Shown here: positions 8,608 to 17,687 of the stretch, piece after piece
Numbering within the stretch: the stretch's first letter is position 1
How the letters are laid out: each line of letters opens with the position of its first letter
Origin: a virus
IMG/VR virus record: IMGVR_UViG_3300029908_000073
Coordinates: 1-37,904 of that record
Direction: 5' to 3' (one strand)
DNA: 37,904 nucleotides
Notes under the pieces: model-generated
Seen by the model: only the letters and a program-made list of their open reading frames with translations
Told to the model about the DNA's origin: nothing
Databases searched by the model: none
Program-made: the position numbers and the translations under genes

Positions 8608-9042
8608 TCATTCGCTTGCCTGGTCTAAAATATCCCAATCCGTAAAAGTAAACGGATAACTTTCTTCACCCAATTTTTTTGCTGTCCAATCCGCCAAAAT
8701 CAAAGAATCAAATACCGCATCTTTGATGACAACACGTTCTGTTCCAATCGCGTCCGGATCAGATAATTTGCTAATAATCGTGCAAGTCGTTTGCTTTCCA
8801 GCCTTCATGTTATCCGATAACTTTTTAATCATGTAGCTGCTGACTTTATTCATTTTCAGGCTGCCCTTGCCTTCATAACCAGTGACTTTATATTGATCTG
8901 ACATTACTTTTACAATCGATACTGCCGTTTTTTTCTGTGTCACGGTAGCTTTACATTCAGTAGCCTGAGCCATGTAATCTCCATCTATCCAAACTTCACC
9001 ATGGGTTCCATTCATTACCTGTTTTGCTGCCATTCCATTCAT
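8608..9042 (-). CDS. Phage tail tube protein (XkdM-like)
   Basis: A 144-residue tail tube protein of the XkdM type. The GTHGEVWIDGDYMAQATECK N-terminus, the central VKVMSDQYKVTGYEGKGSLK and the KKLGEESYPFTFTDWDIL end are typical of tubes of contractile prophage tails. The chosen ATG at 9042 is eight bases after an AAGGG motif. An in-frame ATG nine bases later is also possible. It forms the inner tube inside the sheath encoded upstream. Confidence 0.9.
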   Translation of the reverse strand: MNGMAAKQVMNGTHGEVWIDGDYMAQATECKATVTQKKTAVSIVKVMSDQYKVTGYEGKGSLKMNKVSSYMIKKLSDNMKAGKQTTCTIISKLSDPDAIGTERVVIKDAVFDSLILADWTAKKLGEESYPFTFTDWDILDQASE

Positions 9043-9073
9043 ATAATCATCCCTTTCCTATTTTATCCAAAAT

Positions 9074-9093
9074 AAAAAGCCGGAATTTCCGGC
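9074..9093 (-). terminator. Rho-independent terminator or attenuator between sheath and tube genes
   Basis: The perfect palindrome GCCGGAATTTCCGGC (9079-9093) is followed on the minus strand by TTTTTATTTT. Placed between sheath and tube genes, it would reduce read-through or stabilise the sheath transcript end. Confidence 0.7.
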
Positions 9094-9099
9094 CCATCA

Positions 9100-10512
9100 T
9101 CAAATATATGAATTCATTGTAATTGCTTCGATAGCATCAAGAATTTTTAAGTTTGAAGTCAAGAAAACTTGATCCCTCGTATTTGCTTCTTTAGCAACCT
9201 GATCTTTCATTTCTGCCAATTCGGCAGCCGTATAATCCCCATTCGAAAGCAAATAATTCTTTTGCGCCGTCAAATCGAGATTTACACTATTTTTCCCGGG
9301 ATCGAGCAACCCTTCTGTTTCTAAAGTATTGTAATATCCCTGAATTGCCGAAAGCAACAAACATTTATTGTCATAACTGTTTGCATATTTACCGATATAA
9401 CTATCGTTTGCCGTGTCCTTGATATCATCATGAATCATATCCATGCAGTCAATCAGCTTGATTTTTTTGAAGCTGTCATTCTTGCCCTCAATAGTTGTCA
9501 CAAAGCTATTGACACCACGAGCAATTTTAAATTTCACACCATCGTACATAATGAACAATTCACCATTACCAATTTTTGTATCCATTTGATCTTTCGTATA
9601 TTTATCACAGTCGATAACCTCTGAAAGTGGTGCAAACGTGCAAGAAATTGTCATTGGGGTACCGCAAATCATTCCAGCAATCCGACTGCAATACTCAGCC
9701 GTTGTATAGGTTTTTGCTGCTGTAACAATTTTGCTATTTGTGAAATTCACAACACCTTCATTGTCTGCCTGACAATTTGGTAAAACTGCTTTGACCATTT
9801 TGTCTTTAACGCTGCGCAATCCTTTGATCCATGTTGCGATTGTTGTTGCCTCACCCGTTTTAATATCCGGAATAACAAGATAATCCCATCGTGCATGTTC
9901 TAATTCTAGCAACATATCATTGTAATCGGTTACTGAACTGTCTTGGATATATACCAAAATATGTTTTGGACTCGTCTGATAGCCTTCCAGCGCAAGCTCA
10001 ATCTGCTCCTTATTATCTGCTGACAATGAATCTGGAATATCCGTTGTCGAATATACTGTCGTTGGATTTCCAAAAGAATAACTTGTTACCAAAGATTCCT
10101 GTGTCAGAATCCCTGTCCCAGTGGTGGTAATCACACCAGGCGTATTTCCGCCGCCTGCCGTTTTTTCCGTAATCGTAATTACAGCTAAATTCGCCCCGGT
10201 TGTATAAAGTGCATTTACCGCACTATTTGCGGTCATTGCTGCAACAATATTAGTCGCAGTATCCGCAAGACTTGCGCCAATGGCAAAATGTGCCGCATCC
10301 GTTGTGTCCGTGGTTGCCGTGAGGGTTATTCCCTCAAATAAAACCGTATCTCCTGACACAAATTGTTTAGTAACCTCAGCCACGCGTTTTCCTGCTACGT
10401 TCGCATCTGATTCCTTAAGAATCATTGCAACAATACCGCGGGTACTTCTTTCAACCGCGGTAATCGATGTCGATTTAAACGCAATCGTAATGCTAGGTAA
10501 GCCTAATCCCAT
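9100..10512 (-). CDS. Phage tail sheath protein (XkdK-like)
   Basis: A sheath protein of about 470 residues, the contractile outer layer of the tail. The preferred start is ATG 10512 (MGLGLPSITIAFKSTSI), because AAAGGA lies nine bases upstream; two closer ATGs (10518, 10521) would abut that site. The LPSITIAFKSTSITAVERST start, a beta-rich domain inserted at about residues 45-140, and the C-terminal region (GVVNFTNSKIVTAAKTYTTA ... MDMIHDDIKDT) fit sheaths of clostridial and Negativicute myophages. The sheath identifies the particle as myovirus-like. Confidence 0.92.
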   Translation of the reverse strand: MGLGLPSITIAFKSTSITAVERSTRGIVAMILKESDANVAGKRVAEVTKQFVSGDTVLFEGITLTATTDTTDAAHFAIGASLADTATNIVAAMTANSAVNALYTTGANLAVITITEKTAGGGNTPGVITTTGTGILTQESLVTSYSFGNPTTVYSTTDIPDSLSADNKEQIELALEGYQTSPKHILVYIQDSSVTDYNDMLLELEHARWDYLVIPDIKTGEATTIATWIKGLRSVKDKMVKAVLPNCQADNEGVVNFTNSKIVTAAKTYTTAEYCSRIAGMICGTPMTISCTFAPLSEVIDCDKYTKDQMDTKIGNGELFIMYDGVKFKIARGVNSFVTTIEGKNDSFKKIKLIDCMDMIHDDIKDTANDSYIGKYANSYDNKCLLLSAIQGYYNTLETEGLLDPGKNSVNLDLTAQKNYLLSNGDYTAAELAEMKDQVAKEANTRDQVFLTSNLKILDAIEAITMNSYI

Positions 10513-10527
10513 ATCCATCATTCCTTT

Positions 10528-10974
10528 CTATTCGTTTGTGATATTCATATTAACTTTCTGCATCATGTTATATCCAGCATCGCCATCATAGCCGGTGGTA
10601 TCGAGATAATCTATATCAACCGTTATCTGTAATATATCCTGGTTCTCTCCAATTCGCTCAGATGCAATGTTTTTGATATGAAGATACCTCTCGCCAACGA
10701 AAAACCCATTACCAAACAATTCATCAATAACATCTTCGCAATCCAAAAAAGCCAACTGCTTATTCGTAAATCCATCCGCAAAATAAGTTAATACAATACT
10801 GATACTATTGCTATTTATATTCTTCGTCTCAGTCCCACGGCGTTTGATCAGTTTCACAAAAAAACAGGGCTGTTTAAAGCTTTTGGTAATTTCATCTGTA
10901 TAAGCATTGACAGCAGCATACTTTGTTTCTATCAACGATATAACTGCTGCCAATATAGCTTTTTGCTTTAACAT
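10528..10974 (-). CDS. Tail terminator family protein
   Basis: A protein of about 148 residues. ATG 10974 (MLKQKAILAAVISLI) has AGGTGA eight bases upstream, so I prefer it over the GTG at 10986. The core CFFVKLIKRRGTETKNINSN, LTYFADGF and a late LQITVDIDYLDT match the small tail-completion/terminator family found between the HK97 gp10-like gene and the sheath gene. It likely caps the tube or sheath at the head-proximal end, by inference from position. Confidence 0.72.
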   Translation of the reverse strand: MLKQKAILAAVISLIETKYAAVNAYTDEITKSFKQPCFFVKLIKRRGTETKNINSNSISIVLTYFADGFTNKQLAFLDCEDVIDELFGNGFFVGERYLHIKNIASERIGENQDILQITVDIDYLDTTGYDGDAGYNMMQKVNMNITNE

Positions 10975-10978
10975 AGAA

Positions 10979-11401
10979 TTAATCACCTAGTTTCTTGCTG
11001 ATATCTTTAAACATTTTTTCTATTTCTGCGGGGACAATATCTGTTTCCACTTCCTGTGCCGTCGCTGCTAAAAAATGCTTTCCCTGGACGAATCCAACTA
11101 CTTTACCAGATTTAGTTTTCTGCACATGCCCACGATCAACAAGATGAAAATGCGGGGAAGTACTCCAAATATCCATGCTTAACTCTGCGCCAGTATAACC
11201 TTTAACCTCCGATTTCCAGGAATCTTTAAGTTTCTTTTTATGATCTTTTCCGCTATCCGGCGACTTCTCTTTAACTATTTTTTTAAATTTATTACCAATT
11301 TTTTTTAGATGTTTTTCACATGTTGCTGGAAATTCATTGGCAATAGCCATAATATGTGTCTTATATTCATCTAATCCACTAATATCAAAACCATCAACCA
11401 T
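10979..11401 (-). CDS. HK97 gp10-like head-tail/tail completion protein
   Basis: A protein of about 140 residues starting at ATG 11401 (MVDGFDISGLDEY), with GAGGTG six bases upstream; the frame also allows GTG 11410. It is basic and Lys-rich, with KHLKKIGNKFKKIVKEKSPD followed by SGHL-like sequence and a WSTSPHFHLVDRGHVQ motif. This is the usual pattern of HK97 gp10-like proteins (VEYGTxxx-HLVExGH). It acts in neck assembly between connector and tail terminator. Confidence 0.8.
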   Translation of the reverse strand: MVDGFDISGLDEYKTHIMAIANEFPATCEKHLKKIGNKFKKIVKEKSPDSGKDHKKKLKDSWKSEVKGYTGAELSMDIWSTSPHFHLVDRGHVQKTKSGKVVGFVQGKHFLAATAQEVETDIVPAEIEKMFKDISKKLGD

Positions 11402-11729
11402 TGCTTGCACCTCGATGCTTACAAGTACAATAAATTTCTAAGCTTTCATGCGCTTCATATGGATCTGTAACAGTTTGGATTTCAAACGTTCGACTGCCAT
11501 ATTTAATAAGCATGGAATCATCCACATTTTTCCTGTAGCGAATTGTTATTTTATAAGCATCTGCCTCTTTAATTTTTTGAGCTTCATAATATTCCCGACC
11601 TCTAGCCGGTTCTACCCTTGCCCATGGTTTAAAAAGTTCAACTGGCTTTTGTTCCATTGCCCCAACTTCGTTTTTAACCTCTTGATACGCCATTACCGAA
11701 ATTTTTCTGTCTAAAGTACCAGCATTCAT
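11394..11729 (-). CDS. Head-tail adaptor protein (SPP1 gp16-like)
   Basis: A protein of about 111 residues from ATG 11729 (MNAGTLDRKISVMAYQEV), preceded by GGTGGTGAC. The LDRKI start, PWARVEPARGREYYEAQKIK and the C-terminal FEIQTVTDPYEAHESLEIYC segment are characteristic of head-tail joining proteins that form a ring under the connector. It overlaps both neighbours by a few bases, as in a tightly coupled operon. Confidence 0.85.
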   Translation of the reverse strand: MNAGTLDRKISVMAYQEVKNEVGAMEQKPVELFKPWARVEPARGREYYEAQKIKEADAYKITIRYRKNVDDSMLIKYGSRTFEIQTVTDPYEAHESLEIYCTCKHRGASNG

Positions 11730-12025
11730 GACGTCACCACCGGATAAGAAGAACATAATGCAATATGGTGAATCAAAGCCGTTACACTGTGCGGATATTC
11801 AGACAGCATCCCCGGTTTCGATGGATTGAGTTGTCTATTATCATACCAATGGCTGCACAATAGTTTTATACATATATTCCAAATTTCACTATCTGCTTGA
11901 TATTGCTTGCCAGTTTGGTTTGTAATATACTCCTGTGCACCTGTAATCAAAGACTGGACGAGCTCATCATCTTCGGTCAAATCATCATCAATTCGTAAAT
12001 ATTTTTTTACGTCACTCAAGTCCAA
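11726..12025 (-). CDS. Head-tail connector protein (gp6/gp15-like)
   Basis: A 99-residue protein starting with TTG 12025 (LSDVKKYLRIDDDLTEDDEL). An AGGGAG site lies nine bases upstream, and no ATG is in frame. The LRIDDDLTEDD-x3-SLI-x2-AQEYI pattern is the hallmark of the QLRxR/gp6-like connector family that docks on the portal. The Shine-Dalgarno is part of a short TCCCT / AGGGA hairpin (12036-12048), which may limit its translation. Confidence 0.85.
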   Translation of the reverse strand: MDLSDVKKYLRIDDDLTEDDELVQSLITGAQEYITNQTGKQYQADSEIWNICIKLLCSHWYDNRQLNPSKPGMLSEYPHSVTALIHHIALCSSYPVVTS

Positions 12026-12050
12026 ATCATTTCACTCCCTACAAGGGAAG

Positions 12051-12069
12051 CAGGCTGAAAATCAGCCTG
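12051..12069. repeat. Perfect 8-bp-arm hairpin downstream of capsid gene
   Basis: CAGGCTGA and TCAGCCTG flank a three-base loop between the capsid and connector genes. There is no T-tract, so it looks more like an mRNA stabiliser or processing element than a classical terminator. Confidence 0.45.
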
Positions 12070-12081
12070 TTCATCTTTTAA

Positions 12082-13242
12082 TTATGCCGCTATTTTCTTT
12101 TTCAATACGACCAAGGAATTCACGTCGACAACTTTACCATCCGCAAGCATGATTGCTTTTCTGACAATATCATCCGTCACATAATCCTCATACTGTTTTA
12201 AACCAACGCTGTAATTTGTATTAAAAACATAATCCTCAAATCGGAAAATAAACGCAAATACTTGTTCATTCGTCGCTGCTGAAAAAGAAGGTAAATAGTC
12301 ACAGATGATTACTCTACGACCAAGCAATGAACGTTCTGCCGCCCCATTGATACCGTAATTTACGCGGGCAATTGGTTGTTTATTGCCATCGACCATTCCT
12401 ACATACTGCATAAATGTCGATTTGGTCATTACATATACACCGCCGGTTTCATATGCTGCTGGTACTGCTGCTTCTGCATTAACCATCGTATTATAATCAA
12501 TTGCTGTTACCTCAATAGATTGTCCATCAGCTGGCGTTTCTGTCAAAATACCTTTTGGTTGCCCCGTACCTGATCCCGAAATTATAGCCTGTTCAATTGC
12601 CCTTACCATTGCCTCTGCAATATTAGAAACAATCGCCGCCTCAAATGCACTGAGACTCATATTTTCCAAATTAAACGATACACCAACGGCACATCTCAAT
12701 TTATTAGCACTAAACGTAATGCTTCCAAGTGCTTTCTTCTGTACATCCGACCCTGCCCCATCAGCTACCCAAGTAGCAACTGGCTTTACGCTTGATGTTG
12801 GAATCGACACACCCGTATTATATGCGGTCTGCGTTACCAGTGGCAGAATCATGCCTTGGCTGGTTAATTTATCAATGATTTTATTTAAGGTCGTAGTCGG
12901 AATGACAGACCCCGCATCAGCTGTGGTCGTAATAGCACTGGCACGATACTCTGGATTCATAACACCCGTTTTTACATAATCAAAAAATGCTTGGCGATAT
13001 TCCATCGTATCAAATTTATCAGCAACAATAGAACGCTTTTCTCCCGGTTTTTCAATAACTGTAGACTCAATTTCTCCTGAATTGATTTTATTGGCAATAT
13101 TCATTCTCTTGCGAATTTCAGTTTCCTCCGTGTCCAAATCTGTCAATTCTTTTTCAATAGCTGTCAAATCCACTGTCTCTGTTCCTTTTAAAATTGATCT
13201 AATCTCAATTTTTCTGTCTTTGATTTCTTGAAGTCTGTTCAT
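12082..13242 (-). CDS. HK97-family major capsid protein
   Basis: A 386-residue capsid precursor, start ATG 13242 with AAGGGG eight bases upstream. Residues 1 to about 100 are a charged coiled-coil delta domain (scaffold) with repeated LEEKEL-like sequence. Mature capsid begins near ASAITTTADAGSVIPTTTLN, followed by the conserved ISGSGTGQPKGILTE and the GRRVIICDYLPSF motifs of the HK97 fold. The scaffold would be removed by the protease encoded just upstream. Confidence 0.95.
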   Translation of the reverse strand: MNRLQEIKDRKIEIRSILKGTETVDLTAIEKELTDLDTEETEIRKRMNIANKINSGEIESTVIEKPGEKRSIVADKFDTMEYRQAFFDYVKTGVMNPEYRASAITTTADAGSVIPTTTLNKIIDKLTSQGMILPLVTQTAYNTGVSIPTSSVKPVATWVADGAGSDVQKKALGSITFSANKLRCAVGVSFNLENMSLSAFEAAIVSNIAEAMVRAIEQAIISGSGTGQPKGILTETPADGQSIEVTAIDYNTMVNAEAAVPAAYETGGVYVMTKSTFMQYVGMVDGNKQPIARVNYGINGAAERSLLGRRVIICDYLPSFSAATNEQVFAFIFRFEDYVFNTNYSVGLKQYEDYVTDDIVRKAIMLADGKVVDVNSLVVLKKKIAA

Positions 13243-13284
13243 GTTATGCACCCCTTATTAATATTTTATAAAGACAAATTTAAA

Positions 13285-13306
13285 AGCCACGCTATTAAAC
13301 GTGGCT
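13285..13306 (-). terminator. Hairpin plus T-rich tract between protease and capsid genes
   Basis: AGCCACG and CGTGGCT form a 7-bp stem right after the protease stop codon. On the minus strand it is followed by TTTAAATTTG. It is a likely partial terminator ahead of the capsid gene. Confidence 0.5.
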
Positions 13307-13908
13307 TAAAAAGTTAATAAATATAGTTTTTTTCTTTTTTCGTTTTCTTTGGTCAACTTTTCAATTTCTATGCGCCCACTAAAATAATCTCTTGCAGATA
13401 CAGCAGAACCATCTGCAACATCAATGCTTGTACCTTCATAAGCTGGCATATCCACCGCAGATACATCGCACAACGTTTTAAATTTCAATATGCGCCTTGT
13501 ATGGGTTAATGAATCGTATGCATCTTCATCCACAATAAAGCCAAATGATGTTTTATCGATATCACCACGCTTGATTAAAGCATACAAATCCTGTCCGGCT
13601 GTTACATTTGCCAAATCCGCCCGGAAATTCAAGCCCATGTTATCAACTTTCAGTTGTAGTGTCTTATTTCGTGTACGTGCCAATACTAAAAAATTTTCAC
13701 TATGATTATAACGAAAGCATACATCTGACATATCACAGCCAACAAAAGCATCTTTGTCTATGACCTCTTTATATTGAATGCCATCATATTCAAAGAGAAT
13801 GGTTGGTTGCTCAAATACAGCAGCATATCCGGCCACAATCATACTGTCTTCCTGATCAGCCGCAGCGACCAAGTCAGTCATTCTGTATTCTCTTTCAAAT
13901 TTTTTCAT
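13306..13908 (-). CDS. HK97-family prohead protease
   Basis: A protein of about 200 residues from ATG 13908 (MKKFEREYRMTDLV), one base after the portal stop and just after a GGTGAGGAG site. It has the U35 peptidase pattern: GYAAVFEQPT, FRYNHSENFLVLAR with the catalytic His, and KTSFGF with the catalytic Ser, then the AVDMPAYEGTSI C-terminal motif. It matures the capsid encoded downstream. Confidence 0.93.
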   Translation of the reverse strand: MKKFEREYRMTDLVAAADQEDSMIVAGYAAVFEQPTILFEYDGIQYKEVIDKDAFVGCDMSDVCFRYNHSENFLVLARTRNKTLQLKVDNMGLNFRADLANVTAGQDLYALIKRGDIDKTSFGFIVDEDAYDSLTHTRRILKFKTLCDVSAVDMPAYEGTSIDVADGSAVSARDYFSGRIEIEKLTKENEKRKKLYLLTF

Positions 13909-13909
13909 T

Positions 13910-15169
13910 TTACTCCTCACCTCCCTCAACTATATTGTCATCCGCATTTTTTGGTTCTGGATCAGCAGCATCCCCAACTTGATATTTATTTTGTTTTTTG
14001 CTATCAACATAATTGAGTGACACCAGCCGTTTGTCACCGTCAGGACGTGCCGCAAAGCCAAATATCTCACGAATTTCATTAACGGTCAGTACGCCTGTTT
14101 GTTGCAGCACTTGTGCCATGGCAACTTTACTTTTCAGCGAAGCATACTCTAATCGATTTGTCAGCAATACAACTTCATTGCCATAACTTTTTTCACGCTC
14201 CGTAAACAATTTTGCTGTTAATTCTTGTGAGAGTTGAATTGCCAACGGCTCAATAACAGATTCAAAGAAAGCTGTCCACTGTTCTTCTGTGTAACTTGCC
14301 TTGATAATTTCCTCAGATAAGCCAAAATAACGATAAATATCTTCTCGGCAATGCATCATTTGCCCATCATCTGCCGTTTGAATATCAGACGTAAGCTCAT
14401 GATATTCACCTTTGCTGTCAATCGCGGCAATCCCAGTCGCTTTTCCATTGGTCGTGTTTACGAATTTATTAGTAAAATCATCAACTGCCGCTTTTTGGTC
14501 TTCCGGGCGCATCACACCGTTAAATTTCAGATATCCACGCAGTTTTGTACAATTCTTGACTGCATTTTCTAATGCCTGTTTTACTGTATTTAAGATATTT
14601 AGCGGACTTTTAAGTGGTCGTTCATTTGATTCACCAAATATATCGCCACGATTATAGTGCCTGCGTAAATGTATTAAATCTGTGTAAGGTACTGTAATTT
14701 GCCCCGCCTGCAAAAAATGGAACCGACAGTACATTTGCCCTTGGTACTCTCTTAGCTCAAGATCCGTATAGTTTAGCGGATAAATACCAACAATATTTCC
14801 TGTTTGATCTGTTTTGATATAGGCAAATGCATTATTGTATGAAAATAATTGTGTAACCATACGATATAAGAAATCGTATGTGCTCATATATTCATTCGGT
14901 CGCGTTGAAAGAAGAGAATCCAGCTGACTATCGGTCTTGACGACGTTTCCATTTTTTCGTTTAATATGCTGTGGTCTCAATTTCGCCGCATTTTTAGCAA
15001 TTGTATCTATACAAGTTCTAACTGTCGCGTCATCGTAAGCATCGCCATCAAAAGGACAGAAATAATCATCATACGTACCCAGTAATCTAAATTGGGTTGT
15101 CTGAATGTCTGGCGAATAATCGTCTCGATTAAAAACACTACTGAACATACTTCTTAGATTTAATTTCAA
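13910..15169 (-). CDS. Phage portal protein (HK97 type)
   Basis: A 419-residue portal protein forming the dodecameric ring for DNA entry. It starts with TTG 15169, preceded by GGAGGTGGAAAA; the next in-frame ATG, at residue 8, has no such site. Conserved portions include the VRTCIDTIAKNAAKLRP helix, the FAYIKTDQTGNIVGIYPL wing, the DLIHLRRHYNRGDIFGESN segment and the FGLSEEIIKASYTEEQWTAF clip/stem region. The acidic tail ends at the protease start. Confidence 0.95.
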   Translation of the reverse strand: MKLNLRSMFSSVFNRDDYSPDIQTTQFRLLGTYDDYFCPFDGDAYDDATVRTCIDTIAKNAAKLRPQHIKRKNGNVVKTDSQLDSLLSTRPNEYMSTYDFLYRMVTQLFSYNNAFAYIKTDQTGNIVGIYPLNYTDLELREYQGQMYCRFHFLQAGQITVPYTDLIHLRRHYNRGDIFGESNERPLKSPLNILNTVKQALENAVKNCTKLRGYLKFNGVMRPEDQKAAVDDFTNKFVNTTNGKATGIAAIDSKGEYHELTSDIQTADDGQMMHCREDIYRYFGLSEEIIKASYTEEQWTAFFESVIEPLAIQLSQELTAKLFTEREKSYGNEVVLLTNRLEYASLKSKVAMAQVLQQTGVLTVNEIREIFGFAARPDGDKRLVSLNYVDSKKQNKYQVGDAADPEPKNADDNIVEGGEE

Positions 15170-15193
15170 TTTTCCACCTCCTTATCTGCCGCC

Positions 15194-16855
15194 CTAAATT
15201 ATGTTTTGATAATCTTCTAGATAACGCAAATAAACTGTATATGCATCCAATAACGCCATTGCCGCATCATCTCTTGTTTTATCTGCACGGTTTTTCCATG
15301 GCTGATAATTTCCATTGATATCCTGTTTTACTCTCAAATTTGCTAAGCACCATTCCATGATTGGATTTCCATTATAGACAATATTTTTTGATTTCAGCTC
15401 TGCTTTTAAATTTTGCAACGGTATTGATAATGTTTGTGCTCCCTGTCTAACAATATCCATTGCGCTATCTCCATAAGTATCTTGCATTTCCTTTGTAAGA
15501 TAGCCCGCACCATAAGCATCATATCCAATCTTATAAAGATAAATATCATATTCTTGCTGTACTTCCGCAAACCAGTCCGCCACCATATGATAATCAATGA
15601 GTCCGCCTGGACAAATACGCAAATAATCTTTATCTACCCATTTTTTATAAGGCACTTTGTCTTCCTGAACACGAATTTCCAAAGCATTCTCTGTCATCCA
15701 TGATTTGGTAAGCACATAAATTTTAGGATTATCTGGCACACGGAAAATCACCGCTGCCGAAGTGAGATCTGTGGTTCTCGATAAGTCAAAACCGCCAATG
15801 CCATAACGTGGCTTTAAATCCGCCACGCAAAAATTTTCTTTATTGACAATATCTTGCCAATCAAGATATGACTGGCTGCTAGTTTCCGGAACATTAAAAT
15901 CCTTCGTCAATAAATCTTTGACATCTTTATGACCAGCTTTGGCACGCTGCACTTTTTCCGCCAGCTGTACATAATCTTTTATAGTTCCTAACCCCGGATT
16001 TGATTTTTGCCAGCAAGCCGGATCTTTCCATTCGTTTTTATCGTCCAGCTCATAAATAATTGGCAAGAATCTTTCGTCTTGATACTCGCCAACTCCATCA
16101 TAGCCATTAATCGTATCCTCTGCTTGTTTGTACTTTAGATCGTAAATGTTTTCGCGGATAAACCCCGCTGTGCTTGCAATAACAGTAAGGGGCTGCTGCC
16201 TTGCTGTCATCCCATCGACAACGACGTCATATAAATTATTGTCCTTCCACGCGTGCAATTCGTCGATGAGAGCACAACTTACATTCAATCCATCCAACGT
16301 ATTACTATCAGATGCCAGCGGCTTATAGATCCCGTCGTTGATGTTGCAATAAATATCTCCGACACGCGTTTTACAATATTTGTGAATTTCCGGCGACTTT
16401 TTAATCATCTTCACCGTTTCATCCCATACAACGCGTGCCTGATCTCTTTTTGTAGCGACAGAATAGATTTCTGGTGCCGATTCGCCATCAGCAACAAGGC
16501 AGTATAAGGCAATAGCAGACTCCAAAGCAGACTTACCGTTTTTACGCCCAACTAAAAAAAGAATTTCTCTATATTGTCTAAGTCCATTAGAATCAACAAA
16601 CCCAAATATCGCGCTAACTAAAGCCTTTTGCCAAAGTTCTAGTCGAATAAGCTTGCCGCCGGTTTTCCCTTTAGATAACCGACAGAATGACTCGATAAAC
16701 TCTATAACCCGAATTGCTTTTTTTTCGTCAAAATGAAAATCATTATATTGATGACGAATGTTATTAACCAAGTGTTTATATGTTCTTCGAATTTTATTTG
16801 ACACTATTACTTTGCCAGTGCAAATTTCGTTATTATATTTTTCAATGTAATTCAT
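15194..16855 (-). CDS. Terminase large subunit
   Basis: A 553-residue packaging motor and nuclease. The ATPase Walker A is GRKNGKS at residues 103-109, and Walker B is LIDELH at 196-201. The nuclease half has the FDLSRTTDLTSA Asp motif, DAYGAGY and a C-terminal DDAAMALLDAY. ATG 16855 is six bases past the small subunit stop and lacks its own strong Shine-Dalgarno, so it is probably translated by coupling. Together with the HNH nuclease and small subunit it points to cos-type packaging. Confidence 0.95.
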   Translation of the reverse strand: MNYIEKYNNEICTGKVIVSNKIRRTYKHLVNNIRHQYNDFHFDEKKAIRVIEFIESFCRLSKGKTGGKLIRLELWQKALVSAIFGFVDSNGLRQYREILFLVGRKNGKSALESAIALYCLVADGESAPEIYSVATKRDQARVVWDETVKMIKKSPEIHKYCKTRVGDIYCNINDGIYKPLASDSNTLDGLNVSCALIDELHAWKDNNLYDVVVDGMTARQQPLTVIASTAGFIRENIYDLKYKQAEDTINGYDGVGEYQDERFLPIIYELDDKNEWKDPACWQKSNPGLGTIKDYVQLAEKVQRAKAGHKDVKDLLTKDFNVPETSSQSYLDWQDIVNKENFCVADLKPRYGIGGFDLSRTTDLTSAAVIFRVPDNPKIYVLTKSWMTENALEIRVQEDKVPYKKWVDKDYLRICPGGLIDYHMVADWFAEVQQEYDIYLYKIGYDAYGAGYLTKEMQDTYGDSAMDIVRQGAQTLSIPLQNLKAELKSKNIVYNGNPIMEWCLANLRVKQDINGNYQPWKNRADKTRDDAAMALLDAYTVYLRYLEDYQNII

Positions 16856-16861
16856 ATGGCA

Positions 16862-17218
16862 TCAATTTTTCAACAGGAATTGCGCCAAGGCATCTCCTGT
16901 TTGTGGTTGCTGTTGTACTGGCAATTGGTCTAATATTAATTTAACGGTTGTTGTATAATTCTTGATTAGTGTATTGTAATTTTTTACAGCAATAGAGTCT
17001 TTCTTCCCACATTGATTTGCACCATTCCGGTATTCCTCTTCATAGCCTTCTATATCAATTTGCTGTCTTAATTCTTCTAAAGAAACTGCCATCCACGCGG
17101 CATTATCAATAAGTTTTTCGACATTTTTCTTCTTTGAATCGTCAATATCCTTTAATATTTTATTCAGTTTACTACGTTCTTTTTTGATAAGTTTCTGCTT
17201 TTCTTCTGCTTCGTACAT
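16862..17218 (-). CDS. Terminase small subunit (likely P27-like)
   Basis: A protein of about 118 residues from ATG 17218 (MYEAEEKQKLIKKE), with AGGTGA eight bases upstream. It is charged and helical, with a LIDNAAWMAVSLEELRQQI segment and a GKKDSIAVKNYNTLIKNY-type stretch common in P27-like small terminases. It lies right before the large subunit. It would recognise the packaging site; family assignment rests on pattern and position. Confidence 0.75.
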   Translation of the reverse strand: MYEAEEKQKLIKKERSKLNKILKDIDDSKKKNVEKLIDNAAWMAVSLEELRQQIDIEGYEEEYRNGANQCGKKDSIAVKNYNTLIKNYTTTVKLILDQLPVQQQPQTGDALAQFLLKN

Positions 17219-17230
17219 ATTGATAATCAC

Positions 17231-17333
17231 CTAATTTCTAAGGACTTTTAGCAGATTTCAGGCTAGTTTACACTTTTTTGAAACTTTTTACCGACAACTG
17301 TAACCCACACCCCCCTGTAAAACTTCGCGCGCA
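17231..17333. other. Intergenic region with candidate cos site
   Basis: The 100-base gap between the HNH gene and the small terminase contains a C-rich run on the plus strand (AACCCACACCCCCCTGTAA, about 17,303-17,321) and a CGCGCGC stretch beside the HNH stop. HNH-terminase phages often have their cohesive-end site here. Assignment as cos is inference only. Confidence 0.3.
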
Positions 17334-17687
17334 TTAAAATTGAGATTGGCTCCGGCCTCCGATTTTTTCGATTCTATATGACGTGATGGGGGGCTTCGCG
17401 TCTGTACAGCCAATTAAATTACCCTCTTCATCCCAGATCATTGCACGCTTTTCCTCTTTACCATGAATCCTGTTATGACACTCAACGCATAGATACATGA
17501 GGTTTGACCATGACAAAGATATGGCTGGATCACTTAGGTTCTGTGGTGTCAGATGTTTGATGTGATGGACTATGTAGCCTTGATGACCACACTTTTCGCA
17601 CAAATAAAATTTAGATTTTGCATATGCTTTGGAGGTTTTACGCCATGCACCCGAATTGTAAAATGCTTTTGCAAATTCTCTTGCCAT
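17334..17687 (-). CDS. HNH endonuclease, packaging-associated
   Basis: A 117-residue HNH nuclease. Zinc-type cysteines are present as CEKCG and CVECH, with the active-site HH in GYIVHHIKHLTP and a terminal NRIHG. It begins with MAREFAKAFYNSGAW-R, typical of HNH proteins encoded next to terminases. These are needed with TerS/TerL for cos cleavage in known phages. It lies directly upstream of both terminase genes. Confidence 0.9.
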   Translation of the reverse strand: MAREFAKAFYNSGAWRKTSKAYAKSKFYLCEKCGHQGYIVHHIKHLTPQNLSDPAISLSWSNLMYLCVECHNRIHGKEEKRAMIWDEEGNLIGCTDAKPPITSYRIEKIGGRSQSQF

